From NCBI GenBank assembly GCA_963841045.1, contig CAWJBD010000001.1, forward strand, positions 496,001-560,000: 64,000 bases of DNA, in the 5' to 3' direction. This document shows positions 8,797 to 17,982 of this stretch, piece after piece; positions within the stretch are counted from its first letter, which is position 1, and each line of letters starts with the position of its first letter. The notes beneath the pieces are model-generated. The model searched no databases, was not told the origin of the DNA, and was given only the letters and a program-made list of their open reading frames with translations. The stretch is from Aalborgiella sp963841045 (GTDB lineage Bacteria > Pseudomonadota > Gammaproteobacteria > Burkholderiales > Burkholderiaceae_C). The position numbers were made by a program, and so were the translations under genes.

Positions 8797-9129
8797 GGCG
8801 ACCGTGGAATAAGTTGAATGACTCAGCTCTGTTGTTGGCTGAGAATGTATTTCCTGAGTTTTCGGTTTCGGTTTTCAACGCGGTCTTTTTGGCATTTTCA
8901 TGCCCTATTGGCAGTTAAGAGTCCTGAAGTGTAGAAGCCCGCCAATGCAAAAAGATGCAATATTATTGAAGTCTTCAATCAATTTATTTGAATCAAAATT
9001 GACTGCATTAAATCCCGGCAATTTAGTGTTCGCTATGCCAACTGGGTTGGATTTACCGGGATATATTGAAATGTTATTGGCAAAATTGGCATGTAGCCGG
9101 CGTATTTATTGCCTATATTGCTATATTAT
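8797..9129. other. Intergenic region upstream of cytochrome b561
   Basis: About 330 bases. It holds the disputed 5' part of the b561 frame (8797-8901), a short CCCGG/CCGGG inverted pair near 9015-9060 and the start of a palindromic repeat (from 9088). I find no other gene or clear promoter. Confidence 0.7.
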
Positions 9130-9140
9130 TTATAGCAAAT
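9088..9140 (+). repeat. Palindromic repeat copy 2, supplies a stop codon
   Basis: The core TAGCCGGCGTATTTATTGCC is followed by a TTGCTATA...TATAGCAA hairpin. The TAA and last two Leu codons of the minus-strand redoxin gene (9130-9138) lie inside this copy, so the repeat now defines that protein's end. Confidence 0.88.
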
Positions 9141-9723
9141 CAGCAATAAAATCCCACCACGCAACAGGAATGCGACCGCTTTGACTGGCGACCACTTTGC
9201 CGCTTTTGTCCAGCACAAATGTCAAGGGCAATTGGTTTTTCGGAATTTGCACCACATTGACGCTGGATTTGTAATCGACATCGCCAGTCCAAAGCTGCAC
9301 AAAGCGCTGTTTAACAGGCACTGCCTGGCTCACAATGGCGTTGTAGCTGTCCACATCACTCATGCGTTTGTCCGCACTGACCAACACCAGCTCAAACGGT
9401 TTGTCTGCCCAGCCGCGAATGTTTTCACGCAGCTCAGGCATTTGGTCTCGGCACACTGCGCAGTCGGTCGTCCAAAACATCAGCACCACCACTTTGCCTT
9501 TGAGTGAGCTGAGTTGGAATGGCTTTTTATCGAAAGTTAAGCCCGTCACCACTGGTTCACTGCCGATGGCAACAGATTGTGCAGGCGCCAGCGCAGTAGA
9601 GGGTTTGGCGTTGCCAGTCTGCGCGTTAACGAATCCTGCTGCTAGTATTAAGCTGATAGGCATCAGCCTAAGCCAGAAGCTTTGCAGCTTGCGGGGAAAA
9701 ACTTGACTGTATTTACCCATCAT
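9130..9723 (-). CDS. Exported thiol-disulfide redoxin (TlpA-like)
   Basis: 197 residues. A basic N-terminus and hydrophobic segment ending at FVNAQ form a signal peptide or anchor. The thioredoxin-like domain has the active site TDCAVCRDQ (CxxC) after VVVLMFWT, and a cis-Pro region in NQLPLTFVLDKSGKVV. It likely reduces or oxidises thiols in the periplasm. The C-terminus DLL and the stop lie in a palindromic repeat, so the original end may have been a little longer or different. The start could be 9723 or 9720. Confidence 0.82.
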   Translation of the reverse strand: MMGKYSQVFPRKLQSFWLRLMPISLILAAGFVNAQTGNAKPSTALAPAQSVAIGSEPVVTGLTFDKKPFQLSSLKGKVVVLMFWTTDCAVCRDQMPELRENIRGWADKPFELVLVSADKRMSDVDSYNAIVSQAVPVKQRFVQLWTGDVDYKSSVNVVQIPKNQLPLTFVLDKSGKVVASQSGRIPVAWWDFIADLL

Positions 9724-9773
9724 CGACCTTTATTCGTATGTTGAATAAGGTAGTCGCCCCAAGCATTCAAATA

Positions 9774-10635
9774 TTACAAACGATCGGCGTGGTGTTGCAA
9801 ATGATCTTGCATGAAGGTTGAAATGAAGTAATAGCCGTGGTCATACCCTGCATGACGGCGCAATGTGAGGGCTTGTGACACGCTTGCACAAGCTGCTTCA
9901 AACAGGTGCGGGTGCAGTTGCTCGGGCAAGAATTTATCTGCCAATCCTTGGTCAATCAAAATGCCCGCTGGGTAGGGCGCCGTGGTGTGTGATTGCATCA
10001 AGTTGCTGGCATCGTGCGCTGCCCATGTGCTGCGGTCGCTTCCCAGGTAGCCAGTGAACGCTTTTTCACCCCACGGGCACTGCGTAGGCGCACAAATAGG
10101 GCGCAAATGCAGAGAGCGATTTGAACTTGCCAGGGTATTTCAGCGCCAAAGTTAATGCGCCGTGCCCGCCCATTGAATGGCCAAAAATGCCAATGCGATC
10201 AGCATCAATTGGCAGGGTGCTGGTAACCATTGGCAGCAGTTCTTTGATGAGGTAACTTTCCATGCGCCAATACTGTGCCCATGGTGCTTGTAGGGCGTCT
10301 AAATAAAAACCTGCGCCTATGCCAAAGTCCCAGCTTGCCGTGGCACCTGCAATGCTTTGCGGCGCTTCGCCGCGTGGGCTGGTGTCTGGGCAAATCAGCG
10401 CCAAACCCAACTCTGCGGCTAGGCGCTGTGCGCCCGCTTTGATCATGAAAGTTTCTTCATTGCAGGTTAATCCCGCCAAATACAGCAAAGCGGGCACCGC
10501 AGCTTGTTTAACTTGCGGTGGCAGATATACCGAATAGCGCATAGGCAAACCGATGACAGTCGAGTCGTGCTCATAAAAGCGCTGCGCCCCGCCAAAACAA
10601 GCATGCTCTGAAAGGACTTTTAGACTACTTTGCAT
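9774..10635 (-). CDS. fghA: S-formylglutathione hydrolase, frame broken by one base
   Basis: The 5' part (10635 to about 10100) reads KVLSEHACFGGAQRFYEHDS, NEETFMIKAGAQ and IGIFGHSMGGHGAL, where the serine nucleophile sits. The 3' part (10098-9774) continues in another frame with APTQCPWGEKAFTGYLG, DQGLADKFL and HAGYDHGYYFISTF, including the Asp and His of the triad. Deleting one G/C in 10099-10101 joins them as SAFAPICAPTQCPWG, exactly the family sequence. The enzyme hydrolyses S-formylglutathione to formate and glutathione, the step after frmA directly upstream. The indel may be a sequencing error. Confidence 0.85.
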
Positions 10636-10649
10636 GGCTGCCAGTGGTA

Positions 10650-11759
10650 TCAGAAATGAATCACGGTGCGGATGGATTTGCCCTCGTGCATCAAATCAAA
10701 AGCTTCGTTGATTTGGTCAAGTGGCATGTTGTGGGTAATAAACGGATCTAAATCGATATCACCACGCATGGCATCTTCCACCATGCCAGGCAATTGTGTG
10801 CGACCTTTGACACCGCCAAAAGCGCTGCCGCGCCAAACCCGACCGGTGACCAATTGGAATGGGCGAGTTGATATTTCTTGCCCTGCGCCTGCCACACCAA
10901 TGATGACGGATTCGCCCCAACCTTTGTGACAGCATTCCAGTGCCGAACGCATCACGTTCACATTGCCAATGCATTCAAAGCTGAACTCCACACCACCGTC
11001 GGTCATCTCAACGATCACGTCTTGAATCGGCTTGTCAAAATCTTTCGGGTTGATGCAATCCGTCGCGCCCATGACTTTGGCCAGACCGAATTTACCAGGG
11101 TTGGTATCAATCGCAATGATGCGTCCTGCCTTGGCTTGTCGCGCGCCTTGAATCACTGCCAAACCAATTGCACCCAAGCCAAACACCGCCACCGTGTCGC
11201 CCTCTTTCACTTTCGCTGTGTTGTGCACAGCGCCAATGCCAGTGGTCACACCGCAGCCCAGCAAACACATCACACCCAAAGGTGCAGCAGGGTTGATTTT
11301 GGCCAATGAAATCTCTGCCACCACGGTGTATTCACTGAACGTGCTGGTTCCCATGTAGTGATAAAGCGGCTTGCCTTCGTATGAAAAGCGCGTTGTCCCA
11401 TCCGGCATCAAGCCTTTGCCTTGGGTGGCGCGAATTTTTTGGCACAGATTGGTTTTACCCGACAGGCAAAATTTACACATGCCACACTCTGGCGTGTACA
11501 AGGGAATCACATGGTCGCCCACCGCCACGCTGGTCACACCCTCGCCCACTTGCACCACAATACCTCCACCCTCATGCCCCAGCACGGCCGGGAACACGCC
11601 TTCTGGATCATCACCACTCAAGGTATAGGCATCGGTATGGCAAACGGCTGTGTGTGTGATTTTGACCATCACCTCGCCTGCTTTGGGTGGTGCGACGTCG
11701 ATTTCAACAATTTGAAGGGGTTCGCCTTTGGCAAAAGCAACAGCTGCACGAGATTTCAT
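10650..11759 (-). CDS. frmA: S-(hydroxymethyl)glutathione dehydrogenase
   Basis: 369 residues, the usual class III alcohol dehydrogenase length. It has catalytic zinc residues in VCHTDAYTLSG and GHEGGGIV, the structural zinc cluster CGMCKFCLSGKTNLC, and the NAD motif VFGLGAIGLAVIQGA. It oxidises the glutathione adduct of formaldehyde. fghA lies 14 bases downstream, forming a formaldehyde detoxification pair that depends on glutathione made through gshA. No FrmR-type regulator is next to it. Confidence 0.95.
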   Translation of the reverse strand: MKSRAAVAFAKGEPLQIVEIDVAPPKAGEVMVKITHTAVCHTDAYTLSGDDPEGVFPAVLGHEGGGIVVQVGEGVTSVAVGDHVIPLYTPECGMCKFCLSGKTNLCQKIRATQGKGLMPDGTTRFSYEGKPLYHYMGTSTFSEYTVVAEISLAKINPAAPLGVMCLLGCGVTTGIGAVHNTAKVKEGDTVAVFGLGAIGLAVIQGARQAKAGRIIAIDTNPGKFGLAKVMGATDCINPKDFDKPIQDVIVEMTDGGVEFSFECIGNVNVMRSALECCHKGWGESVIIGVAGAGQEISTRPFQLVTGRVWRGSAFGGVKGRTQLPGMVEDAMRGDIDLDPFITHNMPLDQINEAFDLMHEGKSIRTVIHF

Positions 11760-11845
11760 AATGATTTAGTGTTAAAAAAATGGATACTGAAAACCAAAAA
11801 AGCCTGCAACCCGATGATAAACAAAGGATTACAAGCTTCTAAAAT

Positions 11846-11922
11846 TGGTAGGCACGATTGGACTCGAACCAACGACCCCTACCATGTCAAGGTAGTGCTC
11901 TAACCAGCTGAGCTACGCGCCT
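11846..11922 (-). tRNA. tRNA-Val (GAC)
   Basis: The cloverleaf folds on the minus strand with a seven-pair acceptor stem starting AGGCGCG, the anticodon loop TTGACAT (anticodon GAC), the T-loop TTCGAGT and an encoded CCA end (11846-11848). Confidence 0.95.
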
Positions 11923-11970
11923 ATAAGTCTGTTCGATGGGCGCTATTGTAACAGGGTCAGCGCTCGGTTT

Positions 11971-14124
11971 TTACCTGCGTCTGGCAGAACGTACGCCTTT
12001 GAGCTCCATCAGGTTGCCCAACACTTTATTCAAACGTTTGGCATCAGATACTTCTACTGTGAACGTCATCCACGCGGTATCGTCTTGCTTGCTTCGCACG
12101 GATTGGGTATTGGCGGCAATCACATTCAATTTGTCTTTGGAGAATATTTCCAAAATCTCACGCAGCAATCCTTGGCGATCCAGCGCTTCCACCATCACAT
12201 CAACCGGGTAAACACTGTTTTCACTGGTTTTGCTTTGCGCCCAAGCCACATCGATGACGCGGCCTTCATCTTGTTCAGCTTGCCGCGTTTGCAAGGCAAT
12301 GAAATTGGGGCACTGCAAGCGGTGAATACTGACGCCCTTGCCGCGCGTGACATAGCCACCTATCGCATCGCCAGGTGCTGGCTTGCAACATTTGGCCAAT
12401 TGCGTGAGTAAAGAATCAACCCCCACCACCAACACACCGCCTTTGGCATTCTTGTCAGTTTTGGCACGTTTAAGGACAATTTCATCGGCGCTGGGTTCTG
12501 TTACAGCAGGTTTGAAATACGCTTCAATGGTGCGTAAGGAATACTCATCTTTGCCCACCACTTCAAACAAATCATCGGCTGATTTAAAACCCAGCTGTGC
12601 GGCCAAGTCAGCCAATTTGACGGATGTTTTGCCTTCGCGCTGCAACAGTTTTTCTACAGCTTCGCGCCCTTTGGCAATTGTTTCTTGCATGGCTTGCACA
12701 TTGAACCAAGCCCGCACTTTGGTTTTGGCACGGTGACTGGCTAAAAAACCAAGTTCAGGGTTGAGCCAATCACGCGATGGACCGCCCTCTTTGGCCGCGG
12801 TGATTTCAACGGTTTGACCGTTTTGCAAAGGTGTATTGAGCGGCACCAGTACGCCGTCTACGCGCGCCCCACGGCAGCGGTGACCCAGGTCGGTGTGCAC
12901 GGTGTAGGCAAAGTCGATGGCGGTCGCACCTTGTGTCAGCTCTACCACCGCTGCATCGGGTGTTAACACATAGATGCGGTCATTCAACAGATCCGCCGCT
13001 TGTGAATTCACTTGGTTTGTTTGAGATTCGTTTGCAGCCCCGTTTTCTGCACCAGATAAATCACGCTCCCACGCCAACAATTGACGCAGCACTGCAATTT
13101 TGGCGTCGTAACTGCCGGTTGCAGCAACACCTGCGTAGCCTTTCGCACCCGCTTCTTTATACACCCAGTGTGCCGCCACACCGTGTTCGGCTTTGTCGTG
13201 CATGGCTTGGGTGCGGATTTGGATTTCGATGGCTTGACCATCTTTGTCGCGCACCACGGTGTGCAATGACTGGTAACCATTGGCTTTGGGTTTGGCAATG
13301 TAGTCGTCGAACTCATCGGGGATGGGTGAAAAATGCGAATGCACCCAGCTCAATGCGCCATAGCAATCATCCAAATTTGCCACCACCACACGCAGTGCGC
13401 GTATGTCCAGCACTTTATCAAAATCCAAAGACTTGCCACGCATTTTTTTAACAATGCTGTAGATGTGTTTGGGGCGACCTTGCACCTCTGCCTTGATTCC
13501 CAGCTTGGCCAAATCTGCCTGCAAAGTATCGCGCAAATGCATGACATAGTTTTCACGCTGGGTGCGCTTTTCATCCAGCAGTTTGGCAACTTTCTTATAG
13601 GTTTCAGGCTCCAAGAAGCGGAACGACAAGTCTTCCATTTCCCACTTGATTTGCCAAATACCCAAACGATTGGCCAATGGTGCGAATACATGCAAAGACT
13701 CTTTCGCCAAATCGCTTGAAACCAGTGCTTTACTGGCTGCTAAGTAGCGAAGAGTTTGCAAGCGCGATGCCAAACGCAGCATCACCACACGCAAGTCGCG
13801 CGAAAAAGCCAATAGCATTTTTCGCACCGTCTCGGTATGTGCCATTGCAGCGGTTTGCCGTTGCACGCGCATGAGTTTGGTGGTCTCTACAGCCAACCCT
13901 GCCAAGTTTTCATCAAATGCTTGGCTGATGACTTCATAGGGTTTGTTCAAATGATCGCAGGTGTAAACCAGATAGCTTGCAGCTTGCATGGCATCAGAGC
14001 CACCAATGTCCTGCAATATTTGTGCGACGGCTTGCGCATGCGACCAGGTGTTTTCACCGGTGTCCAATTGCGCACGCTCTAACAAGGGTTCTGCGAAACC
14101 TCGCGCACGGTCCAACATTTTCAT
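11971..14124 (-). CDS. relA: (p)ppGpp synthetase RelA
   Basis: 717 residues. The N-terminal pseudo-hydrolase domain lacks the HD metal motif of SpoT (YLVYTCDHLNK instead), so it should be synthesis only. The synthetase core contains the RxKxxxSIxxKM-like HIYSIVKKMRG and KANGYQSLHTVV (about residues 225-295). It is followed by a TGS domain (DRIYVLTPDAAVVELTQGAT) and a C-terminal ACT domain (VMVEALDRQGLLREILEIF). It makes the stringent-response alarmone on stalled ribosomes. sspA, another starvation gene, is elsewhere in the window. Confidence 0.94.
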   Translation of the reverse strand: MKMLDRARGFAEPLLERAQLDTGENTWSHAQAVAQILQDIGGSDAMQAASYLVYTCDHLNKPYEVISQAFDENLAGLAVETTKLMRVQRQTAAMAHTETVRKMLLAFSRDLRVVMLRLASRLQTLRYLAASKALVSSDLAKESLHVFAPLANRLGIWQIKWEMEDLSFRFLEPETYKKVAKLLDEKRTQRENYVMHLRDTLQADLAKLGIKAEVQGRPKHIYSIVKKMRGKSLDFDKVLDIRALRVVVANLDDCYGALSWVHSHFSPIPDEFDDYIAKPKANGYQSLHTVVRDKDGQAIEIQIRTQAMHDKAEHGVAAHWVYKEAGAKGYAGVAATGSYDAKIAVLRQLLAWERDLSGAENGAANESQTNQVNSQAADLLNDRIYVLTPDAAVVELTQGATAIDFAYTVHTDLGHRCRGARVDGVLVPLNTPLQNGQTVEITAAKEGGPSRDWLNPELGFLASHRAKTKVRAWFNVQAMQETIAKGREAVEKLLQREGKTSVKLADLAAQLGFKSADDLFEVVGKDEYSLRTIEAYFKPAVTEPSADEIVLKRAKTDKNAKGGVLVVGVDSLLTQLAKCCKPAPGDAIGGYVTRGKGVSIHRLQCPNFIALQTRQAEQDEGRVIDVAWAQSKTSENSVYPVDVMVEALDRQGLLREILEIFSKDKLNVIAANTQSVRSKQDDTAWMTFTVEVSDAKRLNKVLGNLMELKGVRSARRR

Positions 14125-14131
14125 TGCACGT

Positions 14132-15055
14132 TTACTTCAATAAAAAATCGACCACAACTTGCGATTGATTGGTTGCCACAAAAGTAGGTGCATGCCCCAC
14201 TCCTGCAAATTCCACCAATGTGGCTTTGGGCCCGCGTTGCTTCATGGCCAATGCTGTCGCTGATGACAGCAAATCTGAATCAGCACCCCGCACCAGCAAG
14301 GTCTGTGCTTTGATGTTGTCATAAAGCGCCCACAAAATCGCTTCACCTTGTTTGGTGGATTCTTCCGTCGCCAATGAAAAAGGCTGTGCTATGGCCGGGT
14401 CGTATCGCAAAGTAACCCCATTGGCTTGCCCTGTAGCAGGGTCTATCCACGGCCGCAGCGATGGCTTGGTCAATTCCAACCATTGCTCTGGGGTATGCGG
14501 ACCAAAACCTTTGGCGATTTGCCACAATGCTTCTGCCGCAATTTCTTCGCTATCAAAACGCCCATATTTCCCCAAGTACTGCCCAATGCGCACCAAAGAA
14601 ACCCATTCGAGGACCGGGCCTACATCGTTCAACACCAACTTGCGCACGGATACAGGCAATGGCAAATTGGCTTGCCCTGTTACCACCATGCCAATTAAAC
14701 CGCCCATACTGGTGCCCACCCAGTCCAACACTTTTGGCTTTAAATGGTTGAGTAAAACCAACATGTCCGCCGCATAAGTTGGCAGGGCATACGCATTGGG
14801 ATCTTTCAACCATTCGCTTTGTCCGCGTCCTGCAACGTCTGGGCAAACTACACGCACATCCGGATTGGCTGCACACAAAGCGCGTGCCAACACATCAAAA
14901 TCACGACCTTGCCTTGTTAAACCATGCACACACAGGATCACGTGATCCGCATCCACTTTGCCCCAATCCCAATACGCCATGCGGTGCGTGGTTTTCGCGT
15001 TAATCGCATCAGGACAATCAATGAATTTCAAAATTGGCATATTGGACGATGGCAT
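14132..15055 (-). CDS. Alpha/beta hydrolase
   Basis: 307 residues with the fold's oxyanion segment CVHGLTRQGRDFD, the nucleophile elbow GTSMGG (Ser near residue 120), a late Asp in LLVRGADSDLLS and the catalytic His in GVGHAPTF. The natural substrate cannot be told. It ends seven bases before relA, and the pair could be one transcript. The start could be 15055 or 15040; neither has a good ribosome site. Confidence 0.85.
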   Translation of the reverse strand: MPSSNMPILKFIDCPDAINAKTTHRMAYWDWGKVDADHVILCVHGLTRQGRDFDVLARALCAANPDVRVVCPDVAGRGQSEWLKDPNAYALPTYAADMLVLLNHLKPKVLDWVGTSMGGLIGMVVTGQANLPLPVSVRKLVLNDVGPVLEWVSLVRIGQYLGKYGRFDSEEIAAEALWQIAKGFGPHTPEQWLELTKPSLRPWIDPATGQANGVTLRYDPAIAQPFSLATEESTKQGEAILWALYDNIKAQTLLVRGADSDLLSSATALAMKQRGPKATLVEFAGVGHAPTFVATNQSQVVVDFLLK

Positions 15056-15115
15056 ATATTTACTCAGCTATTCCTCAGTTTAATCAGTGCAATGTCTTGC
15101 AGAATTTGTTTGCAT

Positions 15116-16417
15116 TTAATTGGCAGCCAAAGCCGCTGCCCGACCACGATCCACGTTCACACGGGTCAACAAAATCAAACCCAAAATAAACAGAACTGAT
15201 GTTGACAATATGGCCGTGCGTTGGTCACCACCGGTCATCCAGGTGATAGCGCCATAACTCAAAGGACCAATGATGGCAGCCAAGCGTGTGGCAAAAGTCC
15301 ACAAACCGAAAAATTCACCCGCTTGCTTGGGTGGCGAAAACAAAGCGGCCATGGCACGCCCTGCCGATTGGCTGCTACCCATGCAAAACCCCGCAATGGC
15401 CGCTGCATACCAAAAGCCACCTTTGGTGGTGGTGACAGCTGCAATCACACACGTTGCCACCCAACCGACCAATGTAATTCCCAAGGCCAGCTTATGCCCC
15501 AATTTGTCTTGCACATAACCAAATCCAAACGCACCGACTGCGGCCGCAATGTTCAAAACAAATATCAAAACCATGGTTTCTTGTGGCAAGAAACCAATCA
15601 CTTGTTCGGCATAAATGGCAGCCAAAGTGATGGCCACGGCCACGCCACCTTGGTAAAACACACCACATGCCAAGAACCACATGAAATCTTTGAAATTGCG
15701 CGCTTCGTTGAAAGTGACTTTGAGTTGTTGTAAGGACGCTTTGAAGCCGCTTTGCTTTAAAGCCAATGGGTTAGGCACAGCGCGCTCTTTCAATAACCAG
15801 AATGTGACACATGCCGACAAGCCATAAATCACCGCAGTGATGATCATGGTGACAGGCACAAATTGGTCAGCAGGAATTTTTTGGCTTTGCGCCCACAGCA
15901 CATAGGCCAAGCTGATACCCAAAGCCAACATACCTCCAAAATAACCAAAACTCCAGCCCCAGCCACTGACTTTGCCAAACGCCTCAGGCTTGGCCAATTC
16001 TGGCAGGAACGATGCTGTTAACGATTCGCCATAAGAATAAAACGTGTTAGACAAAATAATCAAAAGCATGGCCATGGCCACACTGCCGGGACCTGCGAAT
16101 GCCAAGCCAGCGGTGCAAATAACACAAGCGATGGTTGTCAAAATCAGCAAGCGCTTTTTTGCAGCACGTAAATCAGCATAAGCGCCAAAGCTGGGCATGG
16201 TGAGCATCACAATGGCGTATGAAATACTGAGCGCTGCAGTCCAAGCAAAAGTGGCCCATTCTGCTTTTTGAGCAATACCCCCTACAAAATAGGCCGCAAA
16301 CACGGCGGTGATGACCACGGTGGTGTAACCTGAATTGGCAAAATCGTACATGGCCCAGCCAAAGACTTCGCTTTTTTTGACGCCAGGGTTCAGTGCATCT
16401 TGTGAAAATAGTGCCAT
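15116..16417 (-). CDS. MFS transporter, UMF1 (Atg22-like) family
   Basis: 433 residues with about 12 hydrophobic segments. The N-terminal SEVFGWAMYDFANSGY motif is diagnostic of the UMF1/Atg22-like branch of the major facilitator superfamily. Further family motifs are SYAIVMLTMPSFGAYAD and FGLWTFATRLAAIIGPLSYG. Bacterial members are largely uncharacterised; export of amino acids has been shown for the yeast relative. AAGGAG precedes the ATG at good spacing. Confidence 0.9.
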   Translation of the reverse strand: MALFSQDALNPGVKKSEVFGWAMYDFANSGYTTVVITAVFAAYFVGGIAQKAEWATFAWTAALSISYAIVMLTMPSFGAYADLRAAKKRLLILTTIACVICTAGLAFAGPGSVAMAMLLIILSNTFYSYGESLTASFLPELAKPEAFGKVSGWGWSFGYFGGMLALGISLAYVLWAQSQKIPADQFVPVTMIITAVIYGLSACVTFWLLKERAVPNPLALKQSGFKASLQQLKVTFNEARNFKDFMWFLACGVFYQGGVAVAITLAAIYAEQVIGFLPQETMVLIFVLNIAAAVGAFGFGYVQDKLGHKLALGITLVGWVATCVIAAVTTTKGGFWYAAAIAGFCMGSSQSAGRAMAALFSPPKQAGEFFGLWTFATRLAAIIGPLSYGAITWMTGGDQRTAILSTSVLFILGLILLTRVNVDRGRAAALAAN

Positions 16418-16496
16418 GGATTTGCTCCTTTGTTCTTTGTTTTTTGATGTATCACCGAAACAGATGGCTTTTCAAAATTTGAAACAGACAAACTGC

Positions 16497-17132
16497 CTAA
16501 TGCAAATGCCGAGGCCGTCTGCCCCCGTTGCCGTGACCTGATCCACCCATGCCGCGTGGTGGTTTGCCCAGCTCTAAAGAATTCACCAAATCGTCAAACC
16601 GCTGCGTGAATAATTTATCGATTTCTGCCACCACACCTGACAATTCAGCGCCATCAAAATGGCGTTCCATCATGTTCACAACATCTTGCACCAGCAAATC
16701 GCGCTGCACTTGCATGATGGCTGCTGGCGTCGGGCCGACAAACAAAATTACAAAATCGTCGCGCGAGTCATCTTCTGACAAATGTTCGTCTTCACGGTCT
16801 TCGTCGTCAAATTCTGTGTCGTAAAACGTGACTTCAATGGCTGCGCCTTCTGACGCCAGTTCATTCAAGTTCATGCACATTTCGTCCAGCGCTTGACGAA
16901 AATCTTCATCGCCACGCACCGTCCAACACATTTGCAACGCTTGTTCGGCAACGTTGTGTTGTATGCCTGGTTCGTCTTCATAGGCGCTGCCAGCACCATC
17001 TGACAAGGAGCGCGCACCTGTGTATTTCCAAAGCGGCTTCAAGGCTTCTTGGATTTGTTCAAACGTGACACCCACCAACAACGGCACTTGTCCGTGTACA
17101 TGAATTTCAAATGGAGCGTTATAGCGTGACAT
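16497..17132 (-). CDS. Conserved acidic protein of unknown function
   Basis: 211 residues with no signal peptide or membrane segment. It begins SRYNAPFEIHVHGQVPLLVGVTF, has a very acidic stretch near residues 100-125 (FDDEDREDEHLSEDDSRDD) and ends in a Gly/Arg/His-rich tail (GMGGSGHGNGGRRPRHLH). Similar proteins occur next to plsY in Burkholderiales, perhaps the DUF6806 group, but I am unsure of the family name. Function unknown. The His/Gly tail suggests metal or nucleic-acid contact, which is inference only. Confidence 0.8.
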   Translation of the reverse strand: MSRYNAPFEIHVHGQVPLLVGVTFEQIQEALKPLWKYTGARSLSDGAGSAYEDEPGIQHNVAEQALQMCWTVRGDEDFRQALDEMCMNLNELASEGAAIEVTFYDTEFDDEDREDEHLSEDDSRDDFVILFVGPTPAAIMQVQRDLLVQDVVNMMERHFDGAELSGVVAEIDKLFTQRFDDLVNSLELGKPPRGMGGSGHGNGGRRPRHLH

Positions 17133-17199
17133 AGGTGACAGTTTTGATGCGTCTGTTTTTACAGTTATTGGAAGATTGGGTAATGAATCGTAACGTAAA

Positions 17200-17892
17200 T
17201 CAGTGATGCTTCTTCGACTTTGTATGCGTTGTTGTATGCGCTGGCGTATTTACTGCCGTTTTCTTTTCACCTAATTTGGGTTCTGTGCCCTTCACCAATC
17301 GAATGATATTGGCACTGTGGCGCATGGCCAGCAACAAGGCCATGACCACCAGCATGATGATGGTGTAGCGGTCTACCGACCACAAAACCCTGTCGCCAAA
17401 CAAGTAGGCGACGGGTGCAAAGAAACCCGCAACGATGGATGCCAAGGACACATAGCGAAAAAAGAACACCACAATGGCAAAACTCGCCACGCACAACAAA
17501 CCCAAGCCCCAATGCACACCCAACAAAACGCCCAGCGCCGTTGCCACACCTTTGCCACCCACAAATTTAAAAAACACGGGGTACAAATGCCCCACAAATG
17601 CCGCCAAGCCCACCATGGCCACCGTGCCTTCACCCAGTCCATAAGGCTTACCATACCATTGCACCAAGGCCACGGGTACAAAGCCTTTAAGGGCATCCAA
17701 CACCAGGGTCAAAATGGCGGCTTTTTTACTGCCAGACCGTAGCACGTTGGTTGCACCAGGGTTTTTGCTGCCAAATGTGCGCGGGTCATTCAAACCCATC
17801 AGTTTGCTGACGATGACAGCAAATGACAATGAGCCTATGAGGTAGGCAGCAAGCGTGGCCAACACAGGGTAAAAAGTCGACAAAGTATCCAT
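17200..17892 (-). CDS. plsY: Glycerol-3-phosphate acyltransferase PlsY
   Basis: 230 residues with five to six membrane helices. The three conserved motifs are visible: IGSLSFAVIVSK, FGSKNPGATNVLRSGSKKAA and FVGGKGVATALGVLLG. PlsY transfers acyl groups from acyl-phosphate to glycerol-3-phosphate at the inner membrane, starting phospholipid synthesis. The ATG at 17892 is preferred over the TTG at 17898. The tail after residue about 205 is basic and His-rich (HTTTHTKSKKHH). Confidence 0.92.
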   Translation of the reverse strand: MDTLSTFYPVLATLAAYLIGSLSFAVIVSKLMGLNDPRTFGSKNPGATNVLRSGSKKAAILTLVLDALKGFVPVALVQWYGKPYGLGEGTVAMVGLAAFVGHLYPVFFKFVGGKGVATALGVLLGVHWGLGLLCVASFAIVVFFFRYVSLASIVAGFFAPVAYLFGDRVLWSVDRYTIIMLVVMALLLAMRHSANIIRLVKGTEPKLGEKKTAVNTPAHTTTHTKSKKHH

Positions 17893-17982
17893 ATACAAAC
17901 TCTAATCCTTATTCAATCAAGCGCGATCAGCCGCAACAAACCGCAATGAACCAATTACTGCGCAGGGTCACGCATCCCCAAG

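Noticed and set aside
8900..9184. 94-codon plus-strand frame upstream of cytochrome b561
   Set aside because: It runs through a repeat and into the redoxin gene from the other strand; no homology pattern or ribosome site.
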